Counted from the stretch's first letter, positions 51,308 through 59,924 are shown. The stretch is 64,000 nt of DNA from SIG672 sp045580325 (GCA_045580325.1 JAZNNR010000032.1:81822-145821), one strand, 5' to 3'. The notes: generated from the letters alone by a model not told the origin. Program-made: numbers and translations.

Positions 51308-51748
51308 CTATTCTTCAATCAATGCTTTTCCTTCTTTTCCATTTTCATCGGTAATATAAATAAAGCAATTTTCAAATTGATTAGAATACGATTCGCCTAA
51401 TTTAAGCTTTTCAGGATAGTAGTTATATTTTATGACTACCGATAGTTGATTTGGAAATGATTTTACCGTTAACGGCGCAAAGTCATATTGCGAATCAGTA
51501 TTGCGGGCGTTAGTGCCATCTTGTGTTGAATCATATACAGCGAATGAGTTGCCGCAAGGACAAACAGCTTTCAGAATCAACTGTCCATTTTTCTTGATAA
51601 TTAAAGGGGCGAGAATGCCTCTTGTTTGTTTGCCTGTGTGCGAAAATTCAAAATTCGAACAACCGCAAGTACATTGAAGCTTCGCGGATATGGAAGCGTC
51701 ATTGTATTCTCTTATATCATTTAAGTAATCAAGTATTCTTAGCTTCAT
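51308..51748 (-). CDS. Array gene 6: cysteine-motif protein, possible zinc ribbon
   Basis: A 146-residue soluble protein. I start at ATG 51748 (MKLRILDYLND) because TTGGAGTGA is 5-9 nt upstream; the frame extends to 51787 but that part is the promoter. CTCGC near residues 26-30 and CPCG near 63-66 form a paired-cysteine pattern suggesting a zinc ribbon. The C-terminal half is beta-rich. No family recognised; the only array product without a predicted membrane segment or signal peptide. Confidence 0.68.
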   Translation of the reverse strand: MKLRILDYLNDIREYNDASISAKLQCTCGCSNFEFSHTGKQTRGILAPLIIKKNGQLILKAVCPCGNSFAVYDSTQDGTNARNTDSQYDFAPLTVKSFPNQLSVVIKYNYYPEKLKLGESYSNQFENCFIYITDENGKEGKALIEE

Positions 51749-51769
51749 AATATCACTCCAATCAAGTGT

Positions 51770-52089
51770 ATTATACCACACTATCATAAATAAATCAAGG
51801 CGCAGCCTTGTATATCATCAAAAGTGAAGTTGCGGCAAGCCGCAGAGAAGTTATGGCTTCGCCATAGTGATGTTGCTCCCGCCCGTCGCAGTGATGTGAT
51901 GTGTTCCGCAACCTGTCGTGCGAAGCGCACATCACTGCCGAAGGCAACATCACGCACAACGTGCACATCACGTTCCGCGCGAGCGGAACACATCGGTTCA
52001 AAACAAAAAGCACTTCGTAAGAAGTGCTTTTTGGCTTAAACGTAGTAAAAGGTTAAAAAGCTAGGTAAAAACGAACAAAAGGTGTCCGG
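51770..52089 (-). repeat. Inter-gene unit E: shared terminator and promoter with palindrome insert
   Basis: Terminator AAAGCACTTC-TTAC-GAAGTGCTTT at 52030-52007 and promoter TTGATT (51798-51793), 17 nt, TATAAT (51775-51770), with a modular hairpin element (about 51811-52000) between them. Confidence 0.86.
51872..52016. repeat. Modular hairpin palindrome, copy 2
   Basis: Near-identical to 50497-50641. Hairpins such as TGCCGAAGGCA, GCACAACGTGC and GTTCCGCGCGAGCGGAAC are strung between ACATCAC spacers. Confidence 0.8.
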
Positions 52090-52091
52090 CA

Positions 52092-52385
52092 TCACATCAG
52101 TAAATGTATAATGAAAAGAAGTATGCTCATAGCGATGCCACTTATCAAGCATATTAGCCAAAATCCGTGAGAAGATGAAGATTTATCGTTGCGATGAAAC
52201 CAAGAGTACCAGTTGGAATTAACTGACCATAAACCGTTAAAAAGCCACCAAAGGGCAATTGGGATACCGAAAATCTCAATGTGATCATGAAATAAAGCCG
52301 CTGTAACAATAATTGAAATAATAATTGCGATATTAAAAAAGATATATGCATGTTTATATTTGTTGGGTGGAGTAAAGCGATACAC
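52092..52385 (-). CDS. Array gene 7: small three-helix membrane protein, unknown
   Basis: A 97-residue protein. I start at GTG 52385 (MYRFTPPNKYK) because AGGAGG lies 8 nt upstream; the open frame to 52424 overlaps the promoter. Three hydrophobic segments (about 14-30, 36-50, 74-95) with an aromatic-rich loop (WSVNSNWYSWFHRND). Promoter: TTGACT (52436-52431), 17 nt, TATGAT (52413-52408). No family recognised. Confidence 0.65.
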   Translation of the reverse strand: MYRFTPPNKYKHAYIFFNIAIIISIIVTAALFHDHIEIFGIPIALWWLFNGLWSVNSNWYSWFHRNDKSSSSHGFWLICLISGIAMSILLFIIHLLM

Positions 52386-52439
52386 GCCAATCACCTCCTT
52401 TACCTGTATCATACCATATTTCAACAGTTAAGTCAAGAG

Positions 52440-52616
52440 ATTATTACTTTCTCGCATCCAAATCACGCCGAAGGCGTGTATATCATCCGCAACTTGTTGC
52501 GGTATATCATCAAGCCGCAGAAAAGATACAGGCTAGCGCGTGATGAGATACAAGGGCGGCTCGCCGCCCTTGATGATATACACGACTGCGTCGTGATGAT
52601 ATACCAAGCCTACGGG
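52440..52616. repeat. Modular hairpin palindrome, TATATCATC type
   Basis: Hairpins CACGCC-GAA-GGCGTG and CCGCAAC-TT-GTTGCGG are separated by TATATCATC; past the centre, AAGGGCGG-CTC-CCGCCCTT-like and ACGAC-GC-GTCGT hairpins are separated by the complement GATGATATA. No gene. Confidence 0.72.
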
Positions 52617-52673
52617 AACCCCCAAAGCTCGGCAAGCTCGCTTCGGGGAACCCCTACTGCGGCTTGGATAAAC

Positions 52674-52710
52674 AAAAAAGGAACTTTTGGTAGACAAAAG
52701 TTCCTTTTTT
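52674..52710 (-). terminator. Terminator of the tRNA-Thr/tRNA-Tyr unit
   Basis: AAAAAAGGAACTTTTG / CAAAAGTTCCTTTTTT, 16 bp with a 5-nt loop, ending in a U-run on the minus strand. Confidence 0.88.
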
Positions 52711-52715
52711 GTTGA

Positions 52716-52798
52716 TGGGGGAAGGTGGATTCGGACCACCGAAGTGAATGCACAACAGATTTACAGTCTGCCCCCTTTGGCCGCTCGGGAATTCCCCC
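52716..52798 (-). tRNA. tRNA-Tyr (GUA)
   Basis: 83 nt with acceptor GGGGGAA/TTCCCCC, discriminator A, anticodon loop CTGTAAA (anticodon GTA), a long variable arm as expected for tyrosine tRNA, and T arm GGTGGTCCGAATCCACC. CCA is not encoded. It follows tRNA-Thr on the same transcript. Confidence 0.95.
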
Positions 52799-52804
52799 AT
52801 ATGA

Positions 52805-52876
52805 AGCTGGTGATCGGAGTCGAACCAACAACCTGCTGATTACAAATCAGCTGCTCTGCCATTGAGCCACACCAGC
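52805..52876 (-). tRNA. tRNA-Thr (UGU)
   Basis: 72 nt with acceptor GCTGGTG/CACCAGC, D arm GGCTCAATGGCAGAGC, anticodon stem GCTGA/TCAGC with loop TTTGTAA (anticodon TGT), and T arm TTGGTTCGACTCCGA. CCA is not encoded. Confidence 0.95.
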
Positions 52877-52907
52877 GTTTTTCTGCCTGCTTATCGCGGC
52901 AGAATGT

Positions 52908-52936
52908 ATTATAACATAACGAGTTCTTTTTGTCAA
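52908..52936 (-). promoter_or_regulatory. Promoter of the tRNA-Thr/tRNA-Tyr unit
   Basis: Perfect consensus on the minus strand: TTGACA (52936-52931), 17 nt, TATAAT (52913-52908). Confidence 0.88.
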
Positions 52937-53018
52937 CACTTTTTTTGAAAAAAATCAAAATTTTTTCGTATTTCTCAAAAAAGGCGAAAAATAGCGGTAA
53001 AATACAGTTTTTTCGAAT

Positions 53019-54551
53019 TTACCAATACTTTCTGTCAAGCGAGCGGAGCTGTATCGCCTCTGCTATATGCTGCGCTTTTATGGTTTCGCTTTCCTCAAGA
53101 TCGGCGATCGTCCTTGCGACCCTAAGGAGTCTGTCGTGTCCGCGCGCCGAAAGTCCGAGTGAAGAGAATGCCGATTTCATAAGTGAGCGTCCGTCCTCGT
53201 CTACCGTGCAGTATTTGCGGACGTCGGCGGCGTTAAGGCTTCCGTTGGATTTTATAGTATGATCGCTGTCTTTATAGCGCCTTTGAGCGAACTCGCGCGC
53301 TGTGTTTACTCTTTCTCTGATCTTTTCCGAGCGCTCGGCGGGAGTAGGATCGGAAATTTCCTCGTAAGTAAGGGAAGGGACCTCTATCTGAATATCTATT
53401 CGGTCGAGCAGAGGACCGCTGATCTTCGAGAGATATTTCTTTATATCCTCGCTTTTACAGGTGCATTTGCCCGAAGGATGTCCGTAATAACCGCATCTGC
53501 AGGGGTTCATCGCGCAAACGAGCATAAATTCGCTTTGGAAGGTGAATTTTCCGAGCGCACGCGTTATTGTTATCTGACCGTCCTCGAGAGGCTGACGGAG
53601 AGTTTCTGTTACCTGTTTGTTAAATTCGGGGAGCTCATCGAGGAAAAGCACGCCGTTGTGCGCAAGTGAGATCTCACCCGGCACGGGGATACTTCCGCCG
53701 CCCGCGAGTGATGCCGCCGACATAGTATGGTGGGGCGCTCTGAACGGACGGTTTGTTACGAGAGACGCTCTGGGAGGTAAAATTCCCGAAATTGAGTGTA
53801 TTTTTGTGGTTTCCATCGCCTCGGTAAAGGTCATCGTTGGGAGAATCGTCGGTATGCGCTTTGCGAGCATACTTTTTCCCGTTCCGGGCGAACCGAGCAT
53901 GAGTATGTTATGCGAGCCTGCAGCCGCGATCTCTATTGCGCGCTTGGCTCTTTCCTGACCTCTTACGTCCGAAAAATCAATATTTGAGTGCGATACGCTC
54001 GAGAAAAAGATATTTTTGTCAAAAACCGTCGTTTCGAGCGTAAGCCGACCGCAGAGTGCCTCGTAAAGATCTCTTACGTTTTTGACAGGGTGGACTGTAA
54101 CTCCGTCAACCACCGATGCTTCGGCGGCGTTTTCGACAGGAACGTAAAGCTCGGTAAGACCTGCTTTTGCCGCTGCCGCGCACATACAGAGCATTCCGCG
54201 AACAGGACGCACCTCACCCGACAGGGAAAGCTCACCGATAAAGCATTTTTTGGAAAAATCGCACTTTATCTGTCCCGCACCCGCGAAAATTCCGATAAGC
54301 ATAGCGAGGTCGAATGCCGAGCCCGCCTTTTTTATATCGGCAGGAGCGAGATTTACTACTATTTCAGAGTCGGGGAAGACAAGTCCCGAGCTTTCGGCGG
54401 CAACACGTATTCTTTCCTTTGATTCTTTTATGGCATTGTCGGGGAGTCCCACTATTTCAAAAAGCGGGAGCTTGTCGGCAACACTGCATTCTATAGTAAC
54501 GACAAATCCATCCGCTCCGAAAAGGGAAGCGGAGTGAAGAACTGTAAGCAT
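53019..54551 (-). CDS. YifB/ComM-family AAA+ ATPase (Mg-chelatase-like)
   Basis: A 510-residue hexameric helicase-type ATPase; ComM in other bacteria drives branch migration during natural transformation. I start at ATG 54551 (MLTVLHSASLFGADGF), the family start, with AAGAAAGAG upstream; the frame runs to 54620. An N-terminal Lon-like S5 domain (about 1-170) precedes Walker A LGSPGTGKSMLAKR near 217, the GVLFLDELPEF Walker B near 300, the cysteine cluster NPCRCGYYGHPSGKCTC near 355, and a C-terminal helical domain (RGHDRLLRVARTIADLE). Confidence 0.93.
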   Translation of the reverse strand: MLTVLHSASLFGADGFVVTIECSVADKLPLFEIVGLPDNAIKESKERIRVAAESSGLVFPDSEIVVNLAPADIKKAGSAFDLAMLIGIFAGAGQIKCDFSKKCFIGELSLSGEVRPVRGMLCMCAAAAKAGLTELYVPVENAAEASVVDGVTVHPVKNVRDLYEALCGRLTLETTVFDKNIFFSSVSHSNIDFSDVRGQERAKRAIEIAAAGSHNILMLGSPGTGKSMLAKRIPTILPTMTFTEAMETTKIHSISGILPPRASLVTNRPFRAPHHTMSAASLAGGGSIPVPGEISLAHNGVLFLDELPEFNKQVTETLRQPLEDGQITITRALGKFTFQSEFMLVCAMNPCRCGYYGHPSGKCTCKSEDIKKYLSKISGPLLDRIDIQIEVPSLTYEEISDPTPAERSEKIRERVNTAREFAQRRYKDSDHTIKSNGSLNAADVRKYCTVDEDGRSLMKSAFSSLGLSARGHDRLLRVARTIADLEESETIKAQHIAEAIQLRSLDRKYW

Positions 54552-54609
54552 ATTTTTTCTCTTTCTTCGGGAATATTTCCGAGGTTTTGCGTATTTTTTG
54601 TAGTGTTTA

Positions 54610-54648
54610 TGAAAAAACACGGAATCCTGCTTTTTGATGAATTCCGTG
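54610..54648 (-). terminator. Terminator of pfkA
   Basis: CACGGAAT / ATTCCGTG stem followed on the minus strand by TTTTTTC. Confidence 0.78.
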
Positions 54649-54668
54649 CTTTGTTCGGTTAATCGTTT

Positions 54669-55730
54669 TTACTTGCCCATTTTGCACGCAATATCGTAGA
54701 GTGCGCGCATTTCCTTGGTACGCTGAGCGCACAGGGCCTTCATATTCTCGATCTGTTCTTCACTGAATCCGTCGAGGTCGCCGTCCTTGAGCTTGCCCTT
54801 GAACATTCTGTCAACTGTAAGAGCGTACGCTATATCCTCAGACACGATTTTGTCATCTCTCTTACATACGACGAGGTTGCTCTTTCCGTCAAGAAGAAGC
54901 TCAACTGCCTTTGCGCCCATCTGAGTTGCAAGTACTCTGTCGGAAACAGAGGGGCTTCCGCCGCGTACTACGTGAGCAAAGCGCGCAAATCTCGATTCGA
55001 TGCCGGTAGCCTCTTCAAGTCTTGCGGTAAAGCCTTCGCCGTAGCCTGCCATACCTTCGGAAACAACGACGATAAAGCTGCGCTTGCCCTCGTTACGAAG
55101 CTGCGCAAATCTCTTGATTATAGATTCTTCGTCGTGCTGAATTTCTTTTATGATAACTGCTTCCGCACCGGTAGCGATAGCGCTTTCGAGAGCGATATAG
55201 CCCGCGTTTCTTCCCATAACCTCAACAACGTTGCAGCGTGCGTGGGATTCGCAGGTGTCGCGCAGGCAGTCGATCATACCGACTGTGGTTGAAAGAGCTG
55301 TATCGTAACCGATAGTAGCATCGGTAGCCGTTACGTCATTGTCGATAGTTCCGGGAATACCGATACAGGGAATTCCGCGCTTTGTAAGGTCGGTCGCACC
55401 TCTGAAGGTACCGTCGCCGCCTATTGCAACTATACCGTCGATAGCGAACTTTTCGCAGGTAGCGATAGCCTTCTGCATACCTGATTCGTACATAAATTCC
55501 TTGCTACGCGCTGAATGGAGGAACGTACCGCCGTTTCTTATTATGCTTGAAGCGTCGCGAATGGAAAGGTCCTTTACGTTGCCGTCCATAAGACCTTGAT
55601 ATCCTTCGTAAATAGCAACAACGTCAACTCCGTTTGCTTCTGCCGCAAGTGTTACCGCTCTGATCGCGGCATTCATACCGGGAGCATCACCGCCCGATGT
55701 CAAAACTCCGATTTTTCTGAATTTCTGCAT
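54669..55730 (-). CDS. pfkA: 6-phosphofructokinase
   Basis: Pfk phosphorylates fructose 6-phosphate. It has 353 residues, slightly longer than the Bacillus enzyme (about 320). GVLTSGGDAPGMNAAIRA starts the protein, IVAIGGDGTFRGA near residue 100 has glycine at the ATP/PPi-discriminating position (GGDG rather than GGDD), which favours ATP, and GIPGTIDNDVTATDATIGYDTA near 123 is the catalytic loop. MGRNAGYIA follows near 170. Single gene with its own promoter and terminator. Confidence 0.94.
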   Translation of the reverse strand: MQKFRKIGVLTSGGDAPGMNAAIRAVTLAAEANGVDVVAIYEGYQGLMDGNVKDLSIRDASSIIRNGGTFLHSARSKEFMYESGMQKAIATCEKFAIDGIVAIGGDGTFRGATDLTKRGIPCIGIPGTIDNDVTATDATIGYDTALSTTVGMIDCLRDTCESHARCNVVEVMGRNAGYIALESAIATGAEAVIIKEIQHDEESIIKRFAQLRNEGKRSFIVVVSEGMAGYGEGFTARLEEATGIESRFARFAHVVRGGSPSVSDRVLATQMGAKAVELLLDGKSNLVVCKRDDKIVSEDIAYALTVDRMFKGKLKDGDLDGFSEEQIENMKALCAQRTKEMRALYDIACKMGK

Positions 55731-55817
55731 ATATTTGCCTTCCTTATCCGAATGCTCCGTCGCGCTCTAAGATCAAGCGCACGGGCAGTTAGTATATCTT
55801 ATAATTTCTTACCCTAT

Positions 55818-55846
55818 ATAATAATACATTTATTCAAAAAAATCAA
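55818..55846 (-). promoter_or_regulatory. Promoter of pfkA
   Basis: Minus strand TTGATT (55846-55841), 17 nt, TATTAT (55823-55818). Confidence 0.7.
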
Positions 55847-55917
55847 GGGTTTTGAGAAAATTTGGTTAAAAAAATGACAAAGATGCTTGCCCAAAGCCTA
55901 AAATCACGCTCAAAACA

Positions 55918-55954
55918 ACAAAAAAGCACGGAAATCTTCACTTCTCCGTGCTTT
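55918..55954 (-). terminator. Terminator of thiT
   Basis: AAAGCACGGA / TCCGTGCTTT stem followed on the minus strand by TTTTGTTGTTTTG. Confidence 0.82.
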
Positions 55955-55972
55955 ATTTTGTTAATTCAGAGC

Positions 55973-56794
55973 TTATCTTTTACTTTTTTTGGCTGTTACA
56001 AAGCCCCATACTGTGAAAATAATTCCTGCGATTCCCACGAGGTTGTGAGAGAAAAGATGCCATATTTCAAGAAGTATCGCTTTTACCGACGAGGTATCGG
56101 CAAAAAAGACGAGAGCATCTGTGAAATAAAGTCCGACGTAAGCGGCAACCTGTATTGCGATAAAGGTAATGCCGATACCGATAATAAGCTTACCTTCGCT
56201 GCTTCTGCTTTCTTCGCTTGCGGCTGCTTCCTTTGTAAGAAGACTCTTGATCTGCTTTGACGAGCAGAGAAGAGAAGCGCTGACAGAGGTTACCACAATC
56301 TCGGGAAGCATATATATTCCGTTGTAGCAGAAGGAATAAAGCGCGGGCGAGAGTCCGAATTCGTTAGGCCAGAGTGCGTCCCATACAAACCAGCCTGTAA
56401 TAAAGTGGCAAACAAATCTCAGCATCAGTACACAGACGGTTGCAAGAACGATTTTTTTCGGAGAATTTTCTTTATCTCTGAAAAATCCCGCAAGACCGAT
56501 AACGCTGTATGCTACGATATAATCGAAAAGCAAGATAAGTACAGCCATCGGGATACTTGTTGCGTACGCAAGGTTGTCAAGCCCGAAAAGAAGCTGGAAT
56601 ACGCTGTAAATAAAGGCTGTTGACAGTCCCCAAACGGGTCCGTAGATGAATGCCGCAAGTACGATAGGCGTCATACTGCACACGGTAACGCCGCCGCCCA
56701 TAGGCATATCGATCTTCACAAAGCTGAGCACGCTTGCGACTGCGATCATAAGGGCGCAAATGATGAGTTTTTTGAGTTTTTCGGAATGTTTCAA
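55973..56794 (-). CDS. thiT: ECF thiamine transporter S component, extended
   Basis: The substrate-binding membrane protein of an energy-coupling-factor transporter. About six hydrophobic helices in residues 10-185 carry ThiT features (VLSFVKIDMPMGGGVTVCSMTPIVLAAFIYGPVWGL; RFVCHFITGWFVWDALWP near 125). At 273 residues it is about 80 longer than ordinary ThiT, because two more helices follow a charged linker (about 205-225 and 240-265). A TPP riboswitch upstream confirms thiamine as the likely substrate. The shared ECF module is elsewhere. A GGAGGGA site precedes ATG 56794. Confidence 0.9.
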   Translation of the reverse strand: MKHSEKLKKLIICALMIAVASVLSFVKIDMPMGGGVTVCSMTPIVLAAFIYGPVWGLSTAFIYSVFQLLFGLDNLAYATSIPMAVLILLFDYIVAYSVIGLAGFFRDKENSPKKIVLATVCVLMLRFVCHFITGWFVWDALWPNEFGLSPALYSFCYNGIYMLPEIVVTSVSASLLCSSKQIKSLLTKEAAASEESRSSEGKLIIGIGITFIAIQVAAYVGLYFTDALVFFADTSSVKAILLEIWHLFSHNLVGIAGIIFTVWGFVTAKKSKR

Positions 56795-56852
56795 AACTAT
56801 TCCCTCCTAAGAATAATATATTTTGCCTCTGAAGCAGTCGGTGAGTGATAAA

Positions 56853-56888
56853 TAAAAAATATCCGCAGGGTATAAGCCTTGCGGATAT
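56853..56888 (-). terminator. Riboswitch terminator before thiT
   Basis: ATATCCGC / GCGGATAT stem followed on the minus strand by TTTTTTATTT; the off-switch stem of the TPP riboswitch. Confidence 0.85.
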
Positions 56889-56923
56889 TGATATATCAGT
56901 TAGTGTCGACAAAAACTGTAACA

Positions 56924-57008
56924 AATCTCCCTCCGCCGGTATTATCCGTATCAGGTTATAGGGTTCGGTAGACTACCGTCTCAGCCGCTGAGCAGCACCC
57001 CTGACTGT
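56924..57008 (-). ncRNA. TPP (THI-box) riboswitch
   Basis: On the minus strand the conserved blocks appear in order: AGGGGTGC near 57003, GCTGAGA near 56985, ACCCTATAACCTGAT near 56965, and GGATAATACCGGCGGAGGGA near 56948-56928. It would turn off thiT when thiamine pyrophosphate is high, through the terminator at 56853-56888. Confidence 0.95.
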
Positions 57009-57030
57009 TTCATATGCAATTTTCACACAT

Positions 57031-57059
57031 AGTATACATCAAAGTTACATTTCTGTCAA
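57031..57059 (-). promoter_or_regulatory. Promoter of the TPP riboswitch-thiT unit
   Basis: Minus strand TTGACA (57059-57054), 17 nt, TATACT (57036-57031). Confidence 0.82.
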
Positions 57060-57089
57060 TAGTTTTCACGAAAAAAGTTCTCAACGCTC

Positions 57090-57118
57090 TTGACATAAAT
57101 GAAATATTGTTATATAAT
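57090..57118 (+). promoter_or_regulatory. Promoter of the leucine-rich-repeat lipoprotein gene
   Basis: Perfect consensus TTGACA (57090-57095), 17 nt, TATAAT (57113-57118), divergent from the thiT promoter. Confidence 0.85.
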
Positions 57119-57148
57119 AAGATGATTACACAAACAGGAGTGAAAAAT

Positions 57149-59749
57149 ATGAAGAAACTAATCGCAATTTTGCTCGCCCTTGTTATGACCCTGTCGCTCT
57201 TTGCGTGCAGTGATACCGATAAGGACGAAAAACCCGATAACAATAATGAAACTCCGAACACCGATGAAAACGGCGGCGAGAATAACGAAAACGACGGCAG
57301 TGAACTTCCCGGTGAAGAGGACGGTAATGAGGACATCGAAAACGAGGTCGTTGAGAATCCCGCCTCTCCCGAATCGTACGGTCTGGGTAGTTATATCGCG
57401 ACTGTAACTCTTTCGAAGGTCGTTTATCAGATCTTTGATGGGGGCGCTGTTGTATTCGACTCTACCTGTCCCAAGGATGTTATAGAAATTCCCGAAAAGA
57501 TAGAGTACGCTATACTTTCTGACGGAAGCATTATTGCAATTCCCGAGGAAGACTGCGATGATTGCGGCGATCTTATCGTAGGTGAAAAGAAGACCGCTAC
57601 CGTAAAGGTTGTCGGCTATGCAGCTTTCTATAAAACAGAAGCGTCTGAAATAAAGCTTCCCGATACGATCACTTCTATCGAAGAAAACGCTTTCAGAAAC
57701 GCAAGCTCTCTTACCAAGGTCAACTTCCCGACTTCGCTTGAGAAGATCGGTGATAAGGCGTTTGCTTTCACAGCATTTACAAGCGTTAATATCGAAAGCG
57801 AGATAGAATACGGCTCATACGTATATTATGCGTGCGACGCTCTTACCGCCGCTACCACAGACAGCACTCTTAAAACACTCCCCGCAGGTGTGTTTGCTTG
57901 CTGTGAAAATCTCAGCGAGGTAACTCTTGCAAATACCATTACCGAAATTGCCGATGAAGCTTTCTTCTGTTGCTATAATCTTGAAGCTATTACTATTCCC
58001 GCAAATACAGTATCTATCGGAAACAAGTCCTTCTACTGCTGCAAGGCACTCGGTGAAATAGTAGTTCCGAGCGCAGTTAAGACTATCGGAAGCTCTGCAT
58101 TCTATAACTGTGAATCCGCAGAAAAGATCACTCTCGGAAGCAGCGTTACATCTCTCGGTGATTTCGCGCTTTACGGATGCAAAAAGCTTACAAATATCAC
58201 AGTTCCCGCATCGGTAACAACTCTCGGCAAGGGTGTGTTCGGCAGCCTTACCGTAAGTGCTATAACCCTTCCCGCAGGTATAAAGGTCATTCCTGAAATG
58301 ACATTTATCAACTCGAGAAATCTTAAGGATGTAACTATTAAAGGAAAGATCACAGCAGTTCTTGACAAAGCCTTCTCGGGTACTGCAATTGAAAGCTTCA
58401 CCGTTCCTGCGTCAGTAGCAGGAAATGTTGGTGCATACGTATTTGAAAACTGCAAGGCTCTTAAATCTGTCAGATTCGAATGTAAGCTTGAAAAGCTCGC
58501 GGCAGGTATTTTCTCCGGCTGCAGTGCTCTTAAAGACATAAAGATCCCGAGCGGCGTTACAAGCATCGAAGATTACGCATTCAATAAGTGCTCTTCTCTC
58601 ACAGACATATCCATTCCCAAGGGTGTAAAATCTATCGGAACATACGCATTTAACGGTTGTACACTCGTTGAGAAGATCGATATATCGGCAACAGACATCG
58701 AAACACTCGGAACATATGCATTCGCAGGCTGTGCTACCATCACTTCGATGACAATTCCTAAGAAAATCACAACGATTCCTTCTAACCTCTTCGACGGATG
58801 CAGCTCTCTTAAATCTGTTAAATTCCTTGGCGACGTTACAGAGATCGCGACCAAAGGCTTTGCAGGCTGTTCGGCACTCGAAAAGGTTACTGTAAGCAAC
58901 GCGCTTACTACTATCGGTATAGACGCATTCAGAGGCTGTACCAATCTTAAGGAAGTCAACCTCGGCGAAGGAGTAACCAAGATCGAGCGTGCGGCATTCT
59001 ATAACTGCCCCAACCTTAAATCACTTTACATAGGCAAGAGCGTAACCTCGATCGGCGGATATGCTGTCGGATTTGTAGACAGTCCCGATATGAAGGAAGG
59101 CGATAAGGCTCAGCCCGTTGTAAACGAGGGCTTTGTGGCAACGGGATATTTCGGAACGACTTTCGAAGCATACGTAGAATCCTTCAAGGACATCAACGGT
59201 AATATAATAGAAATGAAGGGTCTTGGAAGAGTCGGCGACTCTGCATTCGAAGATTTTGAATACGTTGTTGTTGGAAAGATCGAGTTTACCGAAACTGTTA
59301 AGAATCAGGAAACGGGAGAAGATGAGCTCGTTACAGTAGAACGCGACGCAGTCAAGATCGTTAAATATAAGGGTAAGGATGCGAACGTTGTAGTTCCCGT
59401 TTCTTTCGGCAGAGCAGATCTTTACGTAGTGGAAATTGCTGAAAACGCGTTTGCAGGCAATAAAAACGTCGTTTCTGTAAAGCTTCCTACATGGCTTACT
59501 ACAGTCGGAAATGAAGCATTTGCAAACTGTGCAAATCTTAAAACAGTTCAGTTCGTTGCAACCTCCTACACACTTCCTGAAGATGCTGAAGAAGGCGCTA
59601 TCGCAGGCGAACTTACAGTTGGAGCTGACGTATTTAAGAACAGCCCTGAGGTTACAGTGTATGCACCCGCGGGTTCTTATGTAGCAGTTAACGCGAAGAC
59701 TCTCGGCTGGAACGTGGTAACAGGAAACCCTCCCACAGTTGAGGAATAA
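57149..59749 (+). CDS. BspA-type leucine-rich-repeat lipoprotein
   Basis: An 866-residue surface lipoprotein. I start at ATG 57149 with CAGGAGTG upstream; the frame extends back to 57014 across the promoter. The signal peptide ends at cysteine 20 (SLFAC). An Asn/Asp/Glu-rich linker (about 21-75) is followed by a lipocalin-like spacer and then about 20 LRR_5 repeats of roughly 22-24 residues (consensus I...AF..C..L..I.IP..V..I). The last repeats are interrupted by an acidic insert near 680-790. Such proteins act in adhesion or binding of host or carbohydrate surfaces; the partner is unknown. It stands alone between promoter and terminator. Confidence 0.92.
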   Translation: MKKLIAILLALVMTLSLFACSDTDKDEKPDNNNETPNTDENGGENNENDGSELPGEEDGNEDIENEVVENPASPESYGLGSYIATVTLSKVVYQIFDGGAVVFDSTCPKDVIEIPEKIEYAILSDGSIIAIPEEDCDDCGDLIVGEKKTATVKVVGYAAFYKTEASEIKLPDTITSIEENAFRNASSLTKVNFPTSLEKIGDKAFAFTAFTSVNIESEIEYGSYVYYACDALTAATTDSTLKTLPAGVFACCENLSEVTLANTITEIADEAFFCCYNLEAITIPANTVSIGNKSFYCCKALGEIVVPSAVKTIGSSAFYNCESAEKITLGSSVTSLGDFALYGCKKLTNITVPASVTTLGKGVFGSLTVSAITLPAGIKVIPEMTFINSRNLKDVTIKGKITAVLDKAFSGTAIESFTVPASVAGNVGAYVFENCKALKSVRFECKLEKLAAGIFSGCSALKDIKIPSGVTSIEDYAFNKCSSLTDISIPKGVKSIGTYAFNGCTLVEKIDISATDIETLGTYAFAGCATITSMTIPKKITTIPSNLFDGCSSLKSVKFLGDVTEIATKGFAGCSALEKVTVSNALTTIGIDAFRGCTNLKEVNLGEGVTKIERAAFYNCPNLKSLYIGKSVTSIGGYAVGFVDSPDMKEGDKAQPVVNEGFVATGYFGTTFEAYVESFKDINGNIIEMKGLGRVGDSAFEDFEYVVVGKIEFTETVKNQETGEDELVTVERDAVKIVKYKGKDANVVVPVSFGRADLYVVEIAENAFAGNKNVVSVKLPTWLTTVGNEAFANCANLKTVQFVATSYTLPEDAEEGAIAGELTVGADVFKNSPEVTVYAPAGSYVAVNAKTLGWNVVTGNPPTVEE

Positions 59750-59760
59750 TTTGAATTTAA

Positions 59761-59796
59761 AACACGGTTGTTTTCAGCGAAGCAACCGTGTTTTTT
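59761..59796 (+). terminator. Terminator of the leucine-rich-repeat gene
   Basis: AACACGGTTG / CAACCGTGTT stem followed by TTTTTCTG. Confidence 0.85.
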
Positions 59797-59856
59797 CTGC
59801 TTTTTTGTAGAAAAAGATTGTTTTTTTGCATAATTTTTGTTTTTTTAAAAAAACTA

Positions 59857-59885
59857 TTGAAAAATCATTAAGTTTGTGGTAAAAT
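59857..59885 (+). promoter_or_regulatory. Promoter of the AMP-dependent synthetase gene
   Basis: TTGAAA (59857-59862), 17 nt, TAAAAT (59880-59885). Confidence 0.7.
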
Positions 59886-59924
59886 GATGTCGAATGTAAT
59901 TTTATAAAGGACGAGGATGTGCCA

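Noticed and set aside
48589..52089. Integron with attC sites
   Set aside because: The array looks cassette-like, but no integrase is present and the repeated units are promoter/terminator sequences rather than attC-like folded sites.
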